Assembly: GCF_900113325.1 (NCBI RefSeq)
Contig: NZ_FOOY01000005.1
Location: 54,884-118,883 of the forward strand
From: Sporolactobacillus nakayamae
GTDB taxonomy: Bacteria > Bacillota > Bacilli > Bacillales > Sporolactobacillaceae
Length of the DNA: 64,000 nucleotides
Direction of reading: 5' to 3'
Part shown: positions 45,285 through 53,639 of the stretch, piece by piece
Numbering within the stretch: position 1 is the first letter of the stretch
Layout: every line of letters starts with the position of its first letter
Program-made: the position numbers and the translations under genes
Notes under the pieces: generated by a model
The model's input: the letters and a program-made list of their open reading frames with translations, nothing else
What the model was told of the DNA's origin: nothing
The model's database searches: none

Positions 45285-45416
45285 TTTCTTTCTCCTATGC
45301 CGCCTTCATCACAATCGCTGCTGCCGCTACGCGTAGTGTCTCCTAGAACTTTCTATTTATTATATCCATTAATTGTATAGCTGCTCACTTATTAATTCAC
45401 GATACAATTTTGTTTT

Positions 45417-46502
45417 TCATCCCTCACCAGCTTCTTTTTCTATGTATCTGCATTTTGGAAATCCGGAGCAACCCCAGAAGTGGTCGCCGATGTGCTTGCC
45501 GCGCTTCGCTTCACGTCTGGTCATTGGTTTTCCGCATCTCGGGCAGATTTTTTCAGGTGCAGCGGTCACGGATTCGTCAACGACGACTCGGTTTTCGATC
45601 TGATCAGTTTCTTCTCCCAGAATAGCAGAACTCTGAATTGTATCTTTTGACGTTGAGTCTTCCGACTGCTCTGGTGGGTTTGTGACTTCTTGCGTTGCTG
45701 CAGTCTCGCTAGCCGCGTTGCTATTCTCCAATTCGTTTCTTATGGATGTCTCCTTCAACGATTTCTTTTTCTTAGGGTATCTCGCTTGAATGTTTTCTAT
45801 ATGCGTTTGTTTCACTTCTTCACTCACCTGCGAGTAGGGAACTAGCTTCTGATAGATTGCTTCAATTTCATCAGCCGTTAAAATTGCACCTGTCTGGCTG
45901 ATTATGCGTTTCACATGATTTAGTACACGGTGTCGGTTCATAACTTGAGCACTGCCTTGATCTAATGTAATTTTCTTTAGTTCGCAGCGATCACTGAAAA
46001 GAATAAGGGAATGATAAACGATGTGTGGATAATCTGAGAGGCATTGCTTCAGGTATTTCATATGTGACGCATTTTGCATGATTGGATTGTAAAAGTGGTT
46101 TTTGATACTCCTTCGTCCTGCGCGTAAGGACTGAGTCCATGTCCGCTGACTTTCGGTGCCGAAAATCCAGCCGCTGTAATTTTTCGATTCGAACACGTAA
46201 ATTCCACTTTTGTGAATCAGCAGCACATCGAGTTCGGTGGTTTTGCCATCATCCTTAGGCAGGTAAACATTGAAGAGGAAGCGCCCTTGCCTTTCGATTG
46301 GACGCAGCTGTTTATAGGTCAAATATTCTCCATGGCTGCCAACAGATCGGAGGGTTTTCAGATAAGGGCGGTGTGTCATTCGGTAGTATTGTGTATTCTT
46401 ATACCTTATATTTTGATAGGTATAAATGATGAAGAATGATGCGGCAATCACCGTTACAATTGCTAAGGTAATCAGTGCATAATACAGATACAATTGAGTC
46501 AT
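45417..46502 (-). CDS. NERD-domain membrane protein with topoisomerase-type zinc ribbon
   Basis: 361 residues. One N-terminal membrane helix (residues 5-28), then a NERD nuclease-related domain (about 55-170; ELDVLLIHKSGIYVFESKNY has the D and E-x-K residues), an acidic low-complexity linker, and a C-terminal zinc ribbon (CPRCGKPMTRR...GCSGFPKCRY) as in topoisomerase I tails. Probably acts on nucleic acid at the membrane. AAGAGGTGA precedes the ATG. Same strand as the PD-(D/E)XK gene 133 bases downstream. Confidence 0.85.
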   Translation of the reverse strand: MTQLYLYYALITLAIVTVIAASFFIIYTYQNIRYKNTQYYRMTHRPYLKTLRSVGSHGEYLTYKQLRPIERQGRFLFNVYLPKDDGKTTELDVLLIHKSGIYVFESKNYSGWIFGTESQRTWTQSLRAGRRSIKNHFYNPIMQNASHMKYLKQCLSDYPHIVYHSLILFSDRCELKKITLDQGSAQVMNRHRVLNHVKRIISQTGAILTADEIEAIYQKLVPYSQVSEEVKQTHIENIQARYPKKKKSLKETSIRNELENSNAASETAATQEVTNPPEQSEDSTSKDTIQSSAILGEETDQIENRVVVDESVTAAPEKICPRCGKPMTRREAKRGKHIGDHFWGCSGFPKCRYIEKEAGEG

Positions 46503-46636
46503 TAGGTCACCTCTTGATCATTTGGATTATTCTTATTATTATAACTTACATATCTAATTAAGGGTAAAAAGTTTTGTGATAAAGGTTTTACTTTTCTTCT
46601 CATGTCCATACATAAAATGTATAATACGAGTAATGT

Positions 46637-46800
46637 CATCAGTGCTGCTAACACTGATGGCGTGTATGGCAACATCCGCATTGAGCGGACAGTAGTGCGT
46701 AAGTGAATTTATTACACTGAAAATTGATCCACTTCAGCCACTGCGATGGCATATGAGGCGGATCATTTTCTTTCTATAAATGACAGTATTGCTATAAAAA
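46637..46800 (-). pseudogene. Toxin-locus direct repeat, copy 2, with truncated holin-like toxin
   Basis: Same orientation as the 43.04 kb copy and largely identical in the three stem-loops. Only the C-terminal 10 codons of the toxin frame remain (IAILSFIERK then TGA at 46764); upstream the sequence diverges and no start or ribosome site exists. The remainder of the 46503-46917 gap is featureless. Confidence 0.7.
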
Positions 46801-46917
46801 TGGACCCACATCCTCGTTTATGATGAGACCTCCCCCACTTATTCATCCATTGTTCACTCTATTTGATAAAGTACGACATATTTCCCGAGAAATAATTTGC
46901 AATTTACACCGTGTATA

Positions 46918-47109
46918 ATGATCACTAAGTTCATCAGATTCTTTTGGGTCGCTATTCTGGCCGCGGCAGTCTACATGATGTTTACGAATCACTTCGCTAA
47001 GCAGAGACCGCGTGATTGGAAAGCCGCATTGGGTATCGCTTTGTATGCAGTACTTTGGTTTCCGTATTGGCTGCTGTTTGTTCTGATCGCCTATCTAACC
47101 TTGCACTGA
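46918..47109 (+). CDS. Small membrane protein, hypothetical
   Basis: 63 residues from MITKFIRFF, with two hydrophobic segments separated by a basic, Trp-containing loop (KQRPRDWKAALGI). No recognised family. There is no good ribosome site, and a TTG at 46897 is an alternative, so its reality is uncertain. It lies convergent to the HAAS gene. Confidence 0.4.
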   Translation: MITKFIRFFWVAILAAAVYMMFTNHFAKQRPRDWKAALGIALYAVLWFPYWLLFVLIAYLTLH

Positions 47110-47156
47110 ATTTTTGATCCGCTGCGTTAGGCTATTCACGAATTGTTTTTTCTTGT

Positions 47157-48161
47157 CTATTTTCGAAATCCCTTGTAGAACAGCTCGCAGGTGTCGATCA
47201 GATAACCGAGAGCGATGAGCAAGACCATTCTGCCGGTCACGATCTCCCAGATCGTTTTTATTGTCTGATAATCATCACCATCTCCAGACACAATTCCTGC
47301 ATGGACCATGTCGCTCAAAAAGTTCGGATTCCACAGTGCCGGATTTGTAAAGATAGCTGCGATTATAGCGAAGGACACGACATTGATCACGAAAAGATAA
47401 GCAGCCAGTTTCTTAGTCCAGCATCTGGTCACCAGCTTCAGACACTCCTTCAGGATACCTATACTAACCAACGCGAAAACGAGTGGAAGCATTGCCCGAA
47501 TTGTTTCATCATTGAAAATTGGAACCTGCGTGATGCGGCCGTCTGCCAAATGATAAATCCCAATCAGATGGGACGAATAAACGAATAGAACCATCAACAG
47601 AATCGAAAAAACAATGCCGATGATTGACTCGCTACGTTTGATTTCTTTCTTTGAATCGGGAATATCCGGCAAACTCTTCGGACTCCAGTTCTTCTTTTTC
47701 CCCCCAGCACGGCCACTGTTATCTCGTTGTGAAAACTCATAGAGTGCAAAGATGATCGTGACGATCGCAAATCCATTCATCCCTGAAGAAACGCCGGAAA
47801 TCAAAGCATCGACAAACTCTTTTAATAGATTGGTCGGAGAGACAAGAACTTGAATGGCGAATGTGACGCCAACCGCGATTTCCGTAACTGCGAGAACGAT
47901 TTTGAGCACCGTCCAGTAAGTGTCAAATGCATCAGGACCGATTAGAAAGCGATTATATCCTCGGTATTGTTCAGCGAGCTTATTTGGATCGCCAAGTTCT
48001 GTCAAAATCACCTCAATGTCTTCCGAGGTTGCCTCTCTCCCATAGGCACGCCGGTCAAGCATATCCTCAATCAGGCTGCGCACCTCTTTTTCACTATCCG
48101 CTCTTTGCTTCAAGGGAATTCTTCGGATCAGCGCATAAATATATCGATCAATTAGTCCCAT
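47157..48161 (-). CDS. HAAS-domain multi-pass membrane protein
   Basis: 334 residues. N-terminal HAAS domain (residues 1-75; IPLKQRADSEKEVRSLIEDM and ELGDPNKLAEQYRGYNR), then six or so membrane helices with a cytoplasmic loop rich in Lys and Asp. AGGAGG is 8 bases before the ATG, and the gene directly follows the PadR stop. Same architecture as the PadR/HAAS operon at 1.0-1.9 kb but longer and without a DUF4097 partner. Confidence 0.85.
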   Translation of the reverse strand: MGLIDRYIYALIRRIPLKQRADSEKEVRSLIEDMLDRRAYGREATSEDIEVILTELGDPNKLAEQYRGYNRFLIGPDAFDTYWTVLKIVLAVTEIAVGVTFAIQVLVSPTNLLKEFVDALISGVSSGMNGFAIVTIIFALYEFSQRDNSGRAGGKKKNWSPKSLPDIPDSKKEIKRSESIIGIVFSILLMVLFVYSSHLIGIYHLADGRITQVPIFNDETIRAMLPLVFALVSIGILKECLKLVTRCWTKKLAAYLFVINVVSFAIIAAIFTNPALWNPNFLSDMVHAGIVSGDGDDYQTIKTIWEIVTGRMVLLIALGYLIDTCELFYKGFRK

Positions 48162-48509
48162 TTACTGTTCCTCCTGATCTGCAAGCAAATTGTTCATGCT
48201 CTTAACCATCTTCCGCCATTCCTTGCACAAACGTACGTACACGTTCTCACCCGTTTTGCTGATTTGGTAATATTTACGAGGTCGTGTTTCGCGTGTATCC
48301 CAGTGACTCTCTAGAAGTCCTTGCTTTTCCAACCTACGCAATAACGGATAAAGCGTATTCGCATCGACAGAAACACCTTTTTCTTCAAGTACCTTCACAA
48401 GGGAGTAGCCATATTGCGGCCCATAAAGCTGGCTCAGCGCGCTGAGCACGATTGTGCCACGTCTCAATTCCTGCGTTAAGCTGTCTATGAGTTCATTTTC
48501 TTCAGCCAT
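48162..48509 (-). CDS. PadR-family transcriptional regulator
   Basis: 115 residues. Winged helix with YGYSLVKVLEEKG, ANTLYPLLRRLEKQGLL and wing ETRPRKYYQIS. Probably an autorepressor of the two-gene operon. TGGAG precedes the ATG. Confidence 0.92.
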   Translation of the reverse strand: MAEENELIDSLTQELRRGTIVLSALSQLYGPQYGYSLVKVLEEKGVSVDANTLYPLLRRLEKQGLLESHWDTRETRPRKYYQISKTGENVYVRLCKEWRKMVKSMNNLLADQEEQ

Positions 48510-48529
48510 TTCATCAACTCCACAGCATT

Positions 48530-48559
48530 AATATACTGTGTATCACACACTATTGTCAA
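48530..48559 (-). promoter_or_regulatory. PadR operon promoter with operator in the spacer
   Basis: On the minus strand: TTGACA (48559-48554), 18-base spacer, TATATT (48535-48530). The spacer and -10 hold the imperfect dyad ATAGTGTGTGATACACAGTAT (48553-48533). Repression by PadR occupying the spacer is the natural reading. Confidence 0.65.
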
Positions 48560-48685
48560 TTTTATTTATCATTCTAAGCACTTTAACTACTTAATTAAGC
48601 CTTTTTGCTTTAATTTTGTATGTGTACGTTCTAATATTAATTACGAAAAGGCTTTCAACTATTGATACAGTGGAGGGATTTAGTC

Positions 48686-49621
48686 TTGAAACAAATCGCA
48701 ATTGGACCTGAAAAGAAATTAGGGTCGGCAGTTGTTCAAGGATGTATGCGCATTTCGGACATGTCTGAGGAAGCGGTGGATCGGCTAATCAAAACCGATT
48801 TAGAAAATGGCGTTACCTTTTTTGATCACGCGGATGTCTATAGTGACGGTGCATGTGAGGCCCTGTTTGGTAAAGTGCTTGCAAAACAGCCCGGCTTGCG
48901 TGATAAAATCACATTGCAGACAAAATGCGGCATTGTGCGCGGCAACGGCGAACATAATAAAGCATTTGATTTTTCGAAAGAACATTTGCTTGAAACAGTC
49001 AACGCAAGCTTGACACGTTTGCAGACGGATCATGTGGATTATCTGCTGCTGCACCGTCCGGACGCTTTGGTTGAACCTGAAGAAGTGGCCGCTGCATTTG
49101 ATCAGCTGCATTCCGAGGGCAAGGTGCTTCACTTTGGTGTCAGCAATCAGAATCCGTTCCAGATCGAACTTCTGAAAAAGTCAGTGCAGCAGCCCTTGGA
49201 AATCAATCAGCTCCAGCTCAGCATCAAGTTTACCGGAATGATTGATGCAGGAATCAATGTAAACATGACTGTCGACGGCGCATCAGATCGTGACGGCAGC
49301 ATTCTTGACTATTGCCGTCTGAACGATGTAACGATTCAGGCATGGTCGCCATTCCAATATGGATTTTTCGAAGGGGTTTTCCTAGATAACCCGAAGTTTC
49401 CTGAATTAAACAAGAAAATTGATGAAATTGCGGCGAAATACGGAGTCAGCAATAACGCAATTGCTGTCGCGTGGATCCTTCGTCATCCGGCTGAGATGCA
49501 GGTCATTCTCGGTACAACAAACGTGAGCCGAATTGCTAAATCTGCTAAAGGTGCGGACGTTACGCTCACCCGTGAGGAATGGTACGATATTTACCAGGCG
49601 GCGGGCAACAAACTGCCGTAA
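48686..49621 (+). CDS. Aldo/keto reductase (YdhF-like)
   Basis: 311 residues. TIM-barrel AKR with catalytic residues in DHADVYSDG (Asp and Tyr), QTKCG (Lys) and LLLHRPD (His). C-terminal NADPH-binding region ILGTTNVSRI. Length and sequence resemble the YdhF subgroup; physiological substrate unknown. TTG start at 48686 is preferred because GGAGGG lies 8 bases upstream; the earlier TTG at 48662 runs through the ribosome site. Confidence 0.88.
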   Translation: MKQIAIGPEKKLGSAVVQGCMRISDMSEEAVDRLIKTDLENGVTFFDHADVYSDGACEALFGKVLAKQPGLRDKITLQTKCGIVRGNGEHNKAFDFSKEHLLETVNASLTRLQTDHVDYLLLHRPDALVEPEEVAAAFDQLHSEGKVLHFGVSNQNPFQIELLKKSVQQPLEINQLQLSIKFTGMIDAGINVNMTVDGASDRDGSILDYCRLNDVTIQAWSPFQYGFFEGVFLDNPKFPELNKKIDEIAAKYGVSNNAIAVAWILRHPAEMQVILGTTNVSRIAKSAKGADVTLTREEWYDIYQAAGNKLP

Positions 49622-49633
49622 TAAAATTTTGAT

Positions 49634-49660
49634 GGCCGAGCATTGTGCCCGGCCTTTTTT
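49634..49660 (+). terminator. Aldo/keto reductase terminator
   Basis: GGCCGAGC pairs with GCCCGGCC (one mismatch), then six T. Confidence 0.8.
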
Positions 49661-49752
49661 AATTGGAACTTTTTCTTAAACAGATCAATCCACCCTTCGA
49701 ACGATCATCACCCACTTCACCTGTCACGCTACGCCTCAGATGAATGAATCCC

Positions 49753-51042
49753 TTAATGGTTTAATCCTTTCTTTATGAGTGACAGAAATCGGAATAGTTC
49801 AAGTGTAAGCATCAGACCACTCACCCAAACCGCTCCAAAAACATAGCCCGCCAGCAGATCACTCGGAGTAATACGGAAAATGCTGACTGCGCTGACGGAA
49901 TAAGCCAGCAAGATGAAAAGGAGCACAACTAATTCGATCATGCTGATCAGATAATTCTTTTGATGGCGCACCAGCATCATCAAAAAATAGCCAATTATTA
50001 TAAGAACCATCATCGATCGCTCATTCGGAAAATCCGCACTTGTATAGCTGCCGGTCAGCATAAAACGAAAGAGCCAGCGAACGCCGTTTGAAAAAAGAAA
50101 GCCCCCGGTCAGAGTCAGGCCAAGAAACAGCAGCTCAAGCCATTTGTCTCTGTTATTAACAAGGATCGTACCGATTGTAAAAATCAGAATAATACTTAAT
50201 ACAGTCCATGAAGACAAGGCTGATATATGCTGCATCGTGGACCATAACCGAGAATCGGCGACAAAGGAGATAACCGCTCTGGAGATCTTATCGAACGGCG
50301 TGAATTCATTGCTAATGAAATTTTGAATCATTCCCACCATCAAAGTAATAAAAGAAATAAATGCGGCCAGAATCAAAAAAATAAATAATTTGATTTTCAA
50401 AAAACTTCGATACCGCTTAAAAGTCGCCTGAAAAAGCAGGAAAAGTGACTCCTTGATATACCTTCGATTCGCTTTGATCACAAGGGAACACAGCAAAACA
50501 ATACCGAAGAAAATACTGGCCAGTACCAGCCATTTTTGAATTTCTCCTTGATACTTATCCCACTGCGGACCCAATACATAACCGAGTGATAGAAATGTGC
50601 CTGTCCAGAGAAAGACGCCACTATAAGCAAAGAGGCAGAATGATCGAAACGGAAGACGAATCACTCCGGAAATAATGCTTGCAATATGCCTGATACCGGG
50701 TATGAAAAAAGAAAAGACTAAAAGCACCTTTCCATATTTTCCATACCATTTTGAAATTCGCTCCATTTTCTCCGGTCCCATATGAATATAGCTACCGAAC
50801 TTGCGAAAAAATGGAACACCAAGCGTATAACCGATCCAGTAAGAGAGTGTCGCTCCTAGAATTCCACCGGACCCTGCCGATAACAAAGAAAGAATCAGAT
50901 TCATCTTCCCGTGAAAGGACAAGATGCCGACATAACTCAAGAGGGCTTCATTGGGAATCGGGATACAAATCAATTCAAGCATTAACGCGCAAAAGAGTGT
51001 GAGGTACCCATATTCATTCAGTAATTGACTTAAAACACTCAT
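49753..51042 (-). CDS. DedA protein with degenerate PAP2-like C-terminus
   Basis: 429 residues. DedA domain in residues 1-200 (ELICIPIPNEALLS; KYGKVLLVFSFFIPGIRHIAS). Residues 215-420 resemble a membrane PAP2 phosphatase in layout, but the active-site motifs are replaced: FPNERS where PSGH is expected, and FRITPSDLLAGY where the usual x-H-x-P-S-D-V-x-A-G has its His. So the fused half is probably not an active phosphatase. It lies downstream of ecfT behind a terminator. The plain DedA protein at 23.3 kb lacks this extension. Confidence 0.8.
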   Translation of the reverse strand: MSVLSQLLNEYGYLTLFCALMLELICIPIPNEALLSYVGILSFHGKMNLILSLLSAGSGGILGATLSYWIGYTLGVPFFRKFGSYIHMGPEKMERISKWYGKYGKVLLVFSFFIPGIRHIASIISGVIRLPFRSFCLFAYSGVFLWTGTFLSLGYVLGPQWDKYQGEIQKWLVLASIFFGIVLLCSLVIKANRRYIKESLFLLFQATFKRYRSFLKIKLFIFLILAAFISFITLMVGMIQNFISNEFTPFDKISRAVISFVADSRLWSTMQHISALSSWTVLSIILIFTIGTILVNNRDKWLELLFLGLTLTGGFLFSNGVRWLFRFMLTGSYTSADFPNERSMMVLIIIGYFLMMLVRHQKNYLISMIELVVLLFILLAYSVSAVSIFRITPSDLLAGYVFGAVWVSGLMLTLELFRFLSLIKKGLNH

Positions 51043-51062
51043 TCATGTTTCCTCCGCACAGC

Positions 51063-51088
51063 AAAAAAACTATTTTCATTAAAATAGT
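51063..51088 (-). terminator. Terminator between ecfT and the DedA-PAP2 gene
   Basis: ACTATTTT/AAAATAGT 8-bp stem with a 4-nt loop; seven T follow on the minus strand. Ends the pplA-to-ecfT transcription unit. Confidence 0.75.
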
Positions 51089-51168
51089 ATTCGACCCAAC
51101 TTATCGTTACAGTACCTTTTGCAGCCAAAAAAATCCACTCTCCAATGAGAATGCACCATCATTAATCA

Positions 51169-51966
51169 CTAAATAAGATTCAGAACCGCAAAAGCAGCGA
51201 TAAGCAGCAAAATGACAAGCATGCAGACCGTATCTTTTATTTTCCAAATCAACCGGCGAAAGGAAGAACGCGGCAACTCGGATCGATACCCGCGCACGTC
51301 CATTACATTGGCCAGCTCCTCGCCGCGATTGAGCGAGCTTGAAAAAAGCGGCAGAAAAATGGGCACCAACGCTTTCATCTGATGAAAAAGCGAACCCTCG
51401 CCAAAAACCGCTCCTCGCGCTTTTTGAGCATCCATAATGCGCTGCATCTCATCGAGCAAATTCGGGATAAAACGCAGGGCAATCGACAGCATCATTGACA
51501 ATTCGTCGACCGGAACCCGCAAAATACGCAGCGGCCGCATCAAAAAGGTCAAGCCATCTGTAAGTTCCATTGGTTTTGTTGTTAAAGTCACAGCCGTTGT
51601 GACGACTATAATCGTCACGAAACGCGAGAAGATAAACAGTGCGTTAGCCAATCCATATTCTGAAATTTTTATTGGGCCCCAGTTGAAATAGATGGTTCCG
51701 CCGGCGGTAAATAAAATCTGAAGAAACACGGTGAACAAGATCAGCCAAATTAATGGACGAACACCGCGAAAAAAGGCACGAAAACCAACTCTCGTTGTAC
51801 TCATGACGAAAAAGGTGAAGAGCCAAAGCAAAAATAGACCCTGACTATTCTTTGCCAAAAAAGATATGAAAATGAAAGCAATTCCGGAGATCAATTTGGC
51901 ACGTGGATCCAATCTGTGGATGAGTGAATCACCCGGGAAATAGCGTCCGAGAATTAACTTGTTCAT
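51169..51966 (-). CDS. ecfT: ECF transporter transmembrane protein EcfT
   Basis: 265 residues with five to six membrane helices and the two coupling-helix Ala-Arg-Gly type motifs: MDAQKARGA and MDVRGYR. It forms the energising module with EcfA1 and EcfA2 and couples them to a substrate-binding S component. No S component (such as RibU) is in this window. Overlaps ecfA2 by 4 bases. In the electron transfer context the likely cargo is a flavin or FAD precursor. Confidence 0.93.
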   Translation of the reverse strand: MNKLILGRYFPGDSLIHRLDPRAKLISGIAFIFISFLAKNSQGLFLLWLFTFFVMSTTRVGFRAFFRGVRPLIWLILFTVFLQILFTAGGTIYFNWGPIKISEYGLANALFIFSRFVTIIVVTTAVTLTTKPMELTDGLTFLMRPLRILRVPVDELSMMLSIALRFIPNLLDEMQRIMDAQKARGAVFGEGSLFHQMKALVPIFLPLFSSSLNRGEELANVMDVRGYRSELPRSSFRRLIWKIKDTVCMLVILLLIAAFAVLNLI

Positions 51967-52826
51967 ACGCGTCCCACCTCAATCAGTGCATCCGCAAGTT
52001 CATCTTCAGTCAGACAGACGCGTGGCAAGCGCGTACCTGAACGCACCTCGAATTCCAGTTGGAAACGTCTGGCATCCGGAACATCAAGCTGCCATTTTTC
52101 CAGGCGTTCCGTATCCTCGAATAATTTGCGCATTGAATCGTGAAAAACAGCTCTTCCTTTTTCCATCACCACCACATCATCCGCATAGCGTGCCACGCTT
52201 TCCATATCATGGGTGACCATAAGAATGGTTAATCCGTTCTGCTTGTTCCATTGCTTGAGAAGTGAGAGCAGCTCCTCTTTTCCTGTCGGATCTAAGCCGG
52301 CAGTTGGTTCATCTAACGCAAGCACCTCAGGCTCCAGGGCTAAGACACCGGCAATCGCGACTCTCCTTTTTTGACCACCCGACAATGAGAACGGTGATCG
52401 GTAAAGTATGGATTCATCCAGGCCGACTTGAGCGATCACTTTTTCTGCCAATGCATGTACGTTACGGGGATGCGCGCCGAAATTCAAGGGTCCGAAGCTG
52501 ATGTCTTGTTCCACGGTTTCAGCGAACAGCTGGGACTCAGGAAATTGAAACACCAACCCGACACGTTTCCGAACCGCCTTCAGTAAACGTTTGCTCGATT
52601 TGCCGTCGATGGTGATGTCTCCGATTTCCGCTTGTCCTGACTGAGGGAGCAAAAGTCCGTTCAACACCTTTAGCAGGCTGGATTTACCTGCTCCGGTCGG
52701 GCCAACCACTGCTGTAAATGTGCCGGGTTGCAAGGACATACTCACTTCCCGCAGCACCCGAGGGCTTCGCACCGGACCAATCTGATAGTCTGCCGTCACG
52801 TGATCCAATCTTAGTCGCATAGCCAT
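51963..52826 (-). CDS. ecfA2: ECF transporter ATPase EcfA2
   Basis: 287 residues. Walker A GPTGAGKSS, Q-loop FQFPESQLF typical of EcfA2, signature LSGGQKRRVAIAG, Walker B VLALDEPTAGLD, switch His (MVTHDM). Overlaps ecfA1 by 16 bases and ecfT by 4. The start is taken as the first ATG (52826); a second ATG two codons on is possible. Confidence 0.95.
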   Translation of the reverse strand: MAMRLRLDHVTADYQIGPVRSPRVLREVSMSLQPGTFTAVVGPTGAGKSSLLKVLNGLLLPQSGQAEIGDITIDGKSSKRLLKAVRKRVGLVFQFPESQLFAETVEQDISFGPLNFGAHPRNVHALAEKVIAQVGLDESILYRSPFSLSGGQKRRVAIAGVLALEPEVLALDEPTAGLDPTGKEELLSLLKQWNKQNGLTILMVTHDMESVARYADDVVVMEKGRAVFHDSMRKLFEDTERLEKWQLDVPDARRFQLEFEVRSGTRLPRVCLTEDELADALIEVGRV

Positions 52827-53623
52827 TGAACCATTTCACTTTCCGTCCGATAGGATTCCGGCGCCCTGCGGCCTTTTTTCAGCAACAGCCGCCGCAAACG
52901 CTCGCTGAAAGGTGCCGCGAGTTCCGTCTCTTCGCTGAAAATATGAGCAGGGGTATCGCTTCTTGCGACATGTCCTTGTTTTAAAACAAGGATTCGATCA
53001 CTCGCTGCTGCCTCGTTCATATCATGCGTGATCGAGAGAATAGTCAAATCTCGTTCTGTCTTCAACCGCTTCAATGTTGCGAGCAGCTCGCGTCTGCTTC
53101 GCGGATCAAGCATGACAAAGGCTTCATCCAAAATCAGCAAATCAGGACGCAATGCGAGCACGCCGGCGATGGCTACGCGCTGCTTCTGCCCACCGGACAA
53201 TTGCGTCGGATCGGCGGTCCGGTAATTCAGCATGCCGACCGTTTCCAAAGCTTCTGTCACGCGCAATCGCATCTGGTCAGCGGGTACATTCAGATTCTCC
53301 AATCCAAATGCGACATCGTCCTGAACCGTCGCACCGATGAACTGATTGTCCGGATTTTGAAAGACAATACCAGCGCTACGCCGAATGGTCCACTTGGACT
53401 CTTCATCAAGCGCCACGCCGTTAATGCGGATTGTCCCTTGACTCGGCTGGATCAGCCCGATCAACAGCGCTGCTAAAGTAGACTTGCCGGCGCCGTTGTT
53501 GCCAATGACAGACAGCCACTTACCTTTTTCCGCCTTGAACGATACTGATGAAAGTGCATCTGTTTGTTCACGACGATCATATCTGAATGTTACATTTTCA
53601 ACGTCAATCATCAGATCCTTCAT
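52811..53623 (-). CDS. ecfA1: ECF transporter ATPase EcfA1
   Basis: 270 residues. Walker A GNNGAGKST, Q-loop FQNPDNQFIGATV typical of EcfA1, signature LSGGQKQRVAIAG, Walker B LLILDEAFVMLDP, switch His (SITHDM). Start at MKDLMIDV follows GAGAGGTTG; the longer reading lacks a ribosome site. It follows dmkA after 16 bases. Confidence 0.95.
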   Translation of the reverse strand: MKDLMIDVENVTFRYDRREQTDALSSVSFKAEKGKWLSVIGNNGAGKSTLAALLIGLIQPSQGTIRINGVALDEESKWTIRRSAGIVFQNPDNQFIGATVQDDVAFGLENLNVPADQMRLRVTEALETVGMLNYRTADPTQLSGGQKQRVAIAGVLALRPDLLILDEAFVMLDPRSRRELLATLKRLKTERDLTILSITHDMNEAAASDRILVLKQGHVARSDTPAHIFSEETELAAPFSERLRRLLLKKGRRAPESYRTESEMVQWLCD

Positions 53624-53639
53624 TGGACTCAACCTCTCT

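Noticed and set aside
53024..53476. 150-codon open frame opposite ecfA1
   Set aside because: Antisense shadow of a conserved ATPase gene; no ribosome site or family match.
51169..53623. Housekeeping ribosomal-cluster ECF module
   Set aside because: The usual neighbours (rplQ, truA, rplM) are absent; the genes are embedded in the electron transfer locus and overlap one another there.
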